A DNA stretch of 7,791 nt from Pseudomonadota bacterium (lineage in GTDB: Bacteria; Pseudomonadota; Alphaproteobacteria; Sphingomonadales; Sphingomonadaceae), in assembly GCA_023386135.1 (NCBI GenBank), contig JAEWKG010000149.1, positions 1-7,791 of the forward strand. Reading direction: 5' to 3'. Positions 3,965 through 7,791 of the stretch are shown here, piece after piece. The translations under genes and the position numbers were made by a program. A model generated the notes under the pieces. The model did no database searches. It was not told where the DNA came from and saw nothing but the letters and a program-made list of their open reading frames with translations. Within the stretch, counting starts at the first letter, position 1. Each line of letters starts with the position of its first letter.

Positions 3965-4984
3965 ATGGAGCGGGAGAGCCAGTTCATCGGCCAGTCGGGG
4001 GCGTTCCTCGACGCGGTCGAGCGCGCGAGCCGCGCGGCGGCGATGAACCGCCCGGTGCTGGTGGTGGGCGAGCGCGGCACCGGCAAGGAATTGATCGCCG
4101 AGCGCCTCCACCGCCTGTCCACCCGGTGGGGCGAACCGCTGGTGACGATGAACTGCGCCGCGCTCCCCGAAACGCTGATCGAAGCGGAGCTGTTCGGGCA
4201 CGAGGCGGGCGCGTTCACCGGCGCGACCCGTTCGCGGGCGGGACGGTTCGAGGAGGCGGACGGTGGGACGCTGTTCCTCGATGAATTGGCGACGCTGAGC
4301 ATGCAGGCGCAGGAGCGATTGTTGCGGGCGGTCGAGTACGGCGAGGTGGCACGGATCGGCTCCAACCGCGCGATCCGGGTCGACGTGCGCATTGTGGCGG
4401 CGACCAACGAGGACCTGCCCACGCTGGCCGACCGTGGGACCTTCCGTGCCGACTTGCTCGACAGGTTGAGCTTCGAGGTGATCACGTTGCCGCCACTGCG
4501 GGTCCGCGAGGGTGATATCGCTGTTCTGGCAGAGTTTTTCGGCCGCCGCATGGCCTCCGAGCTGCGCTGGGACGAGTGGCCCGGGTTCGCCGATCATGTG
4601 CGGGAGAGGCTCGAAAACCATCTCTGGCCGGGCAATGTGCGCGAACTCAGAAACGTCATCGAGCGCGCGGTCTACCGCTGGGGCGACCCCAAGAACGCGA
4701 TCGGCCATGTGGTCTTCGACCCGTTCGAAAGCCCGTGGAAACCTGTCAATGAAGCGCTCGATCGGGCGCCGAGCACCCCAGTGAAACAGGCCGAACAGCG
4801 CCAGCCGGCGGCCGACTACGACTCCGTCGGCGATCTGCGCGCGGCGGTCGACGCGCACGAGCGCGCGATCGTCGAGCACGCACTCGGCCGCCATCGCTGG
4901 AACCAGCGCCAGACCGCCAAGGCCCTCGGCCTCAGCTACGACCAGCTGCGCCACTGCATCAAGAAGCACGACCTCGCGCAGTAA
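3965..4984 (+). CDS. pspF: PspF, sigma-54 enhancer-binding transcription activator
   Basis: The 339-residue protein is an AAA+ activator without an N-terminal receiver or sensor domain, as in PspF. It has Walker A GERGTGKE (35-42), the sigma-54 contact loop GAFTGA (82-87) within ELFGHEAGAFTGATR, and Walker B GGTLFLDE (100-107). Further motifs are FRADLLDRLSFEVITLPPLR (160-179) and WPGNVRELRNVIERAVYR (221-238). A C-terminal Fis-type helix-turn-helix (about 313-335, NQRQTAKALGLSYDQLRHCI) binds DNA. PspF hydrolyses ATP to open sigma-54 promoters and is inhibited by PspA. It is divergent from the psp operon and its target promoter is in the shared gap. The ATG is chosen because the homologous region begins right after it; upstream in-frame TTG codons add only 12 non-conserved residues. 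Confidence 0.96.
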   Translation: MERESQFIGQSGAFLDAVERASRAAAMNRPVLVVGERGTGKELIAERLHRLSTRWGEPLVTMNCAALPETLIEAELFGHEAGAFTGATRSRAGRFEEADGGTLFLDELATLSMQAQERLLRAVEYGEVARIGSNRAIRVDVRIVAATNEDLPTLADRGTFRADLLDRLSFEVITLPPLRVREGDIAVLAEFFGRRMASELRWDEWPGFADHVRERLENHLWPGNVRELRNVIERAVYRWGDPKNAIGHVVFDPFESPWKPVNEALDRAPSTPVKQAEQRQPAADYDSVGDLRAAVDAHERAIVEHALGRHRWNQRQTAKALGLSYDQLRHCIKKHDLAQ

Positions 4985-4990
4985 ACGCGT

Positions 4991-5641
4991 TCAGTCGCCA
5001 GCGCCGGCGCGGGCGATCTTGAGCCACGGATTGAGGTCCGGTTCGGCGACTTTCGTCAGGCGGTTGCGGTCGCGGTGGACGAAGGGTTCGCTCTGCCCGC
5101 GCACGACCAGCGTGGTGTCGCTGACATAGCTCCAGCTTCCATCGTCATGGAATTCGATATCGAGCCGGAACGTTTCGGTGCGGAACGCCTGTTCGAGGAA
5201 GAAGGTCGAGGCGATCCCGTACTCGGTCTCGCCGCGGCGCGATTCGACGACCAGCCGGGTGGCGTCGGCCGCGGCATGGCCGGCCGAAAGCGCGACCTGG
5301 CCGCGCGGGATCGCAAGCGACTGGAGGATCAGCCCGGTCGCCGGCTCCCACAACCAGTAGCCGACTTGATCGTGGAAGGTAATGTCCTCTTCCGGCGTGT
5401 TCACGTGCTGGTGGTAGCGCAGGCCATAGAACAGCTGCGGCCCGTTGGGCTGCGGATCGATCGGCTGCATCTCGATCCGCTCGTAGTACTGGCGGTGCTC
5501 CGGCCCGTCGGCCTTGGGATTGACGTCGGTCCCTCCGCGGCCTTCCCACACGCCCGCGAGGCGGCGCAGCGGGCCGAGGTGGCTGAGCGTGTCGGGGTCG
5601 ATGTCTTCGGGCTCGGTGAAGATGTCCGCCGGAATGTCCAT
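4991..5641 (-). CDS. Nitrobindin-like heme-binding beta-barrel protein (THAP4/DUF1794 type)
   Basis: The 216-residue protein carries the family signature GxWxGxG as GVWEGRG (30-36), preceded by LGPLRRLAG. It also has many alternating strand-like segments such as LFYGLRYHQHV, DQVGYWLWEPATGLILQSLA and GSWSYVSDTTLVV. Nitrobindins are fatty-acid-binding-protein-like barrels that bind ferric heme near the C-terminus and react with NO or peroxynitrite. A plausible axial ligand is H189 in EPFVHRDRNRLTKV, which I infer from its place in the last strands. It is longer than typical 160-180 residue members because of an N-terminal arm and a C-terminal tail. It converges on pspF with six bases between stops and no visible terminator. 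Function in redox or NO handling is inferred. Confidence 0.85.
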   Translation of the reverse strand: MDIPADIFTEPEDIDPDTLSHLGPLRRLAGVWEGRGGTDVNPKADGPEHRQYYERIEMQPIDPQPNGPQLFYGLRYHQHVNTPEEDITFHDQVGYWLWEPATGLILQSLAIPRGQVALSAGHAAADATRLVVESRRGETEYGIASTFFLEQAFRTETFRLDIEFHDDGSWSYVSDTTLVVRGQSEPFVHRDRNRLTKVAEPDLNPWLKIARAGAGD

Positions 5642-5647
5642 GCGCAT

Positions 5648-5652
5648 TCCTT
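5648..5652 (-). promoter_or_regulatory. Ribosome binding site fixing the beta-barrel protein start
   Basis: AAGGA directly abuts an ATG at 5647 but is six bases from a second in-frame ATG at 5641. The second spacing is the functional one, so the protein most likely starts MDIPADIF rather than MRMDIPAD. Confidence 0.7.
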
Positions 5653-5669
5653 ATCGCGGCGGATTCCCA

Positions 5670-5698
5670 TTGCAATCGCGCAGCCCCCGGCCTATCTG
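5670..5698 (+). promoter_or_regulatory. Candidate sigma-70 promoter of rimP-nusA
   Basis: TTGCAA and TATCTG are separated by 17 bases, a good match to the -35/-10 pattern. Transcription would begin near 5705, leaving a leader of about 79 bases before rimP. The position between divergent genes and before a housekeeping operon supports it. Confidence 0.5.
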
Positions 5699-5714
5699 CC
5701 CCGCCAATCCCACA

Positions 5715-5768
5715 TCGCAAGACTGAGGGGCTGGCGCCGCGAGGGGCCGGCACCAAAGGCGCTTGCGG
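5715..5768 (+). promoter_or_regulatory. Structured rimP leader
   Basis: Two nested stems can form in the leader. The outer stem is CGCAAG (5716-5721) with CTTGCG (5762-5767), plus a U-G pair. The inner stem is GCTGGC (5730-5735) with GCCGGC (5746-5751), extended by two G-C pairs beyond one mismatch. No U tract follows, so it is not an obvious intrinsic terminator. The outer stem ends a few bases before the weak purine-rich ribosome site and TTG start of rimP, so it could influence translation or attenuation. Rfam lists a putative rimP leader in proteobacteria; whether this is a member cannot be judged by eye. Confidence 0.4.
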
Positions 5769-5783
5769 ACCTGAAAGACCCCG

Positions 5784-6338
5784 TTGGCCGATATCGCCCG
5801 CCTGACCCAGCTGATCGAACCCGAAGCGCACGCGCTCGGGCTCGAACTGGTGCGCGTCAGGATGATGCAGTCGGAAGCCGGCGACGGCGGCGAGGCGTTG
5901 CAGATCATGGCGGAGGACCCGGCGACCGGGCAGCTGATCATCGACCAGTGCGCCGCGCTCTCTCGCCGCGTCAGCGACGTGATCGATGCGCGCGAGGAAG
6001 CGGGCGAGGTGCTGATCGACGGCGCCTACCACCTTGAAGTCAGCAGCCCCGGGATCGACCGGCCGCTGACCCGCGCCAAGGACTTCGCCGACTGGGCGGG
6101 GCACGAGGCGCGGATCGTGATGGACAAGGACTGGGCCGGCCAGCGCGTGCTCAAGGGCGAGCTCTTGGGGCTAGACGGCGACCAGGTCACCATTGCCGAC
6201 CGCAAGGCGGGTGAAGTCACCGTGCCGCGCGACCAGATCCACACGGCCCAGCTCGTCCTCACCGACGCGCTGATCGCCGCGACCAAACCGATCGACACCA
6301 CTGGTGCCGACGAAATTCTCGAAACAGAGGAAGAGTAA
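5784..6338 (+). CDS. rimP: Ribosome maturation factor RimP
   Basis: The 184-residue protein matches RimP, which helps assemble the 30S subunit. The N-terminal domain starts MADIARLTQLIEPEAHALG and contains ALQIMAEDPATGQ. The signature HLEVSSPGIDRPLTR is at 83-97, and an SH3-like C-terminal domain (about 100-160) follows, with VLKGELLGLDGDQVTI. An acidic tail (DEILETEEE) extends past the core. The start is a TTG: an in-frame TGA lies just upstream (5772-5774), no ATG or GTG lies between, and the first residues match the family start. A weak GAAAG motif precedes it. A TTG start on a weak site suggests modest translation. nusA begins seven bases after the stop, the usual operon order. Confidence 0.95.
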   Translation: MADIARLTQLIEPEAHALGLELVRVRMMQSEAGDGGEALQIMAEDPATGQLIIDQCAALSRRVSDVIDAREEAGEVLIDGAYHLEVSSPGIDRPLTRAKDFADWAGHEARIVMDKDWAGQRVLKGELLGLDGDQVTIADRKAGEVTVPRDQIHTAQLVLTDALIAATKPIDTTGADEILETEEE

Positions 6339-6345
6339 GACCACG

Positions 6346-7791
6346 ATGGCTACCTCCATTTCCGCCAACCGGGCCGAACTGCTCGCGATCGCGAACTCGG
6401 TCGCGTCGGAGAAGATGATCGACAAGGGCATCGTCATCGAGGCGATGGAAGAGGCGATCCAGAAGGCCGCCCGCGCGCGGTACGGCAACGAGAACGACAT
6501 CCGCGCCAAGCTCGACCCGATGACCGGCGACCTGCGCCTGTGGCGCGTGGTCGAGGTCGTCGAGGAGGTCGAGGACTACTTCAAGCAGGTGAACCTGGAG
6601 CAGGCCGCCAAGTTGCAGGCCGATGCCAAGGTCGGCGACTACATCGTCGATCCGCTGCCCCCGGTCGACCTCGGCCGCATCGACGCGCAGTCGGCCAAGC
6701 AGGTCATCTTCCAGAAGGTCCGCGACGCCGAGCGCGAGCGCCAGTTCGAGGAATTCCAGGACCGCGCGGGCGAGATCATCACCGGCGTCATCAAGTCGGT
6801 CGAGTTCGGCCACGTGATCGTCAACCTGGGCCGCGCCGAGGGCGTGATCCGCCGCGACCAGCAGATCCCGCGCGAGGCCGCCCGCGTCGGCGAGCGCGTG
6901 CGCGCGCTGATCACCAAGGTGGAGCGCAACAACCGCGGTCCGCAGATTTTCCTCAGCCGCGCGCACCCCGAGTTCATGAAGAAGCTGTTCGCGCAGGAAG
7001 TGCCCGAAATCTACGACGGCGTGATCACCATCCAGGCCGCCGCGCGCGACCCGGGCAGCCGCGCCAAGATCGGCGTGATCAGCCGCGATTCGAGCATCGA
7101 CCCGGTCGGCGCCTGCGTCGGCATGAAGGGCAGCCGCGTCCAGGCCGTGGTGCAGGAGCTGCAGGGCGAGAAGATCGACATCATCCCGTGGAGCGAGGAC
7201 ACCGCGACCTTCGTCGTCAACGCGCTCCAGCCCGCCACCGTCAGCCGCGTCGTGCTTGACGAAGAGGACGGCCGGATCGAGGTCGTCGTGCCCGACGACC
7301 AGCTCAGCCTCGCCATCGGCCGCCGCGGCCAGAACGTGCGCCTCGCGAGCCAGCTCACCGGCCACCAGATCGACATCATGACCGAGGAAGAGGCGAGCGA
7401 GAAGCGGACCAAGGAGTTCGCCGAGCGTTCGAAGACTTTCGAGGAGGAGCTCGACGTCGACGAGACGCTGTCGCAGCTGCTGGTCGCCGAGGGCTTCGCC
7501 GAACTGGAGGAAGTCGCCTACGTCGACCTGTCCGAACTCGCGAGCATCGAAGGCTTCGACGAGGAACTCGCCGAAGAGCTGCAGAGCCGCGCGATCGAGG
7601 CTCTCGAGCGCCGCGATGCCGCTTACCGCGAGGAGCGCCGCGCGCTCGGCGTAGAGGACGCGCTGGCGGAGATTCCGCACCTCACCGAAGCGATGCTCGT
7701 CACGCTCGGCAAGGGCGGCATCAAGACGCTCGACGATCTGGCCGATCTGGCGACCGACGAGCTGATCGCCAAGAAGCGCGAAGCGCCGCGC
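6346..7791 (+). CDS. nusA: Transcription termination/antitermination factor NusA, 3' end outside window
   Basis: The frame is open from the ATG to the window edge for 482 codons with no stop. NusA binds RNA polymerase and nascent RNA and controls pausing, termination and rRNA antitermination. Domains in order are: the polymerase-binding N-terminal domain (1 to about 130, with SEKMIDKGIVIEAMEEAIQK); the S1 domain (about 140-205, GEIITGVIKSVEFGHVIVNL); KH1 (about 235-285, with GACVGMKGSRV at 255-265); and KH2 (about 305-350, with LAIGRRGQNVRLA at 322-334). An acidic region and helix-hairpin-helix-like repeats follow (about 365-480; SQLLVAEGFAELEEV, and then GGIKTLDDLADL). Such C-terminal repeats are usual in proteobacterial NusA. 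The gene is seven bases after rimP and probably co-transcribed with it. Confidence 0.97.
   Translation, partial: MATSISANRAELLAIANSVASEKMIDKGIVIEAMEEAIQKAARARYGNENDIRAKLDPMTGDLRLWRVVEVVEEVEDYFKQVNLEQAAKLQADAKVGDYIVDPLPPVDLGRIDAQSAKQVIFQKVRDAERERQFEEFQDRAGEIITGVIKSVEFGHVIVNLGRAEGVIRRDQQIPREAARVGERVRALITKVERNNRGPQIFLSRAHPEFMKKLFAQEVPEIYDGVITIQAAARDPGSRAKIGVISRDSSIDPVGACVGMKGSRVQAVVQELQGEKIDIIPWSEDTATFVVNALQPATVSRVVLDEEDGRIEVVVPDDQLSLAIGRRGQNVRLASQLTGHQIDIMTEEEASEKRTKEFAERSKTFEEELDVDETLSQLLVAEGFAELEEVAYVDLSELASIEGFDEELAEELQSRAIEALERRDAAYREERRALGVEDALAEIPHLTEAMLVTLGKGGIKTLDDLADLATDELIAKKREAPR

Noticed and set aside
3884..4969. 361-codon open frame on the minus strand
   Set aside because: It is antisense to pspF, whose Walker A, GAFTGA and Walker B motifs fix the coding strand.
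4978..5015. Terminator between the convergent pspF and beta-barrel genes
   Set aside because: Only a short AACGCGTT palindrome and a GCGCCGGCGC palindrome are present, with no stem-plus-U-tract on either strand.
5075..6037. 320-codon plus-strand frame, and the 319-codon minus-strand frame at 5145-6104
   Set aside because: Both span the junction of two well-supported genes (the beta-barrel protein and rimP) in the wrong frame or strand and show low-complexity Arg/Ala/Pro-rich products.
6259..7680. 473-codon open frame on the minus strand
   Set aside because: It lies opposite nusA, which has clear S1 and KH motifs. The long antisense frame is a by-product of high GC and codon bias; its Asp/Leu/Val/Ala-rich protein has no recognisable motif.
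1..7791. CRISPR array, insertion sequence, tRNA/rRNA or phage genes
   Set aside because: No regularly spaced repeats, terminal inverted repeats, transposase motifs or tRNA-like folds were seen. The psp genes are a chromosomal stress operon despite the name.

Overview
The window is GC-rich with strongly G/C-biased third codon positions. It reads as a chromosomal segment of an alphaproteobacterium, most likely a sphingomonad or Erythrobacter relative. That placement is my inference from the style of the RimP, NusA, SufE and PspA proteins; no search was run.

Region 1 (1-645, minus strand) holds the 5' part of a secreted hypothetical protein, cut by the window edge, and a SufE-family sulfur-transfer protein. 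Region 2 (678-3824, minus strand) is one tightly packed phage-shock-protein (Psp) operon. In transcription order it encodes a 50-residue protein with a signal-peptide-like hydrophobic segment, PspA, PspB, PspC, four further small single-span coiled-coil proteins, and a 58-residue membrane protein. sufE follows 32 bases after this last gene, behind a small hairpin. Most junctions are stop/start overlaps (GTGA, ATGA, TGATG) or gaps of a few bases. A textbook sigma-54 promoter (TGGCAC-N5-TTGC) sits just upstream of the first small gene.

Region 3 (3965-4984, plus strand) is the divergent pspF, encoding the sigma-54 enhancer-binding activator that should drive region 2 and that PspA should hold in check. 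Region 4 (4991-5641, minus strand) is a nitrobindin-like/THAP4-like heme-binding beta-barrel protein that converges on pspF with a 6-base gap. Region 5 (5670 to the end, plus strand) starts with a candidate sigma-70 promoter and a structured leader. These precede rimP (TTG start) and nusA, which runs off the window; this is the start of the conserved rimP-nusA-infB type housekeeping operon.

The most notable part is the psp operon. The normal pspABC set is enlarged by four small proteins (79, 93, 102 and 112 residues), each with an N-terminal membrane span and a cytoplasmic-type coiled coil. They carry the same R-(I/L/V/M)-x-x-(L/V)-E-x-(I/L/F) block that is found in PspB and in the tail of PspC. 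Two of them end in a tail that looks more like PspC than PspB. The operon also starts with an unrecognised 50-residue protein and contains a possible N-terminally extended form of PspA. I read this as an expanded, possibly multi-sensor envelope-stress module. No intergenic stretch over 300 bases is present.
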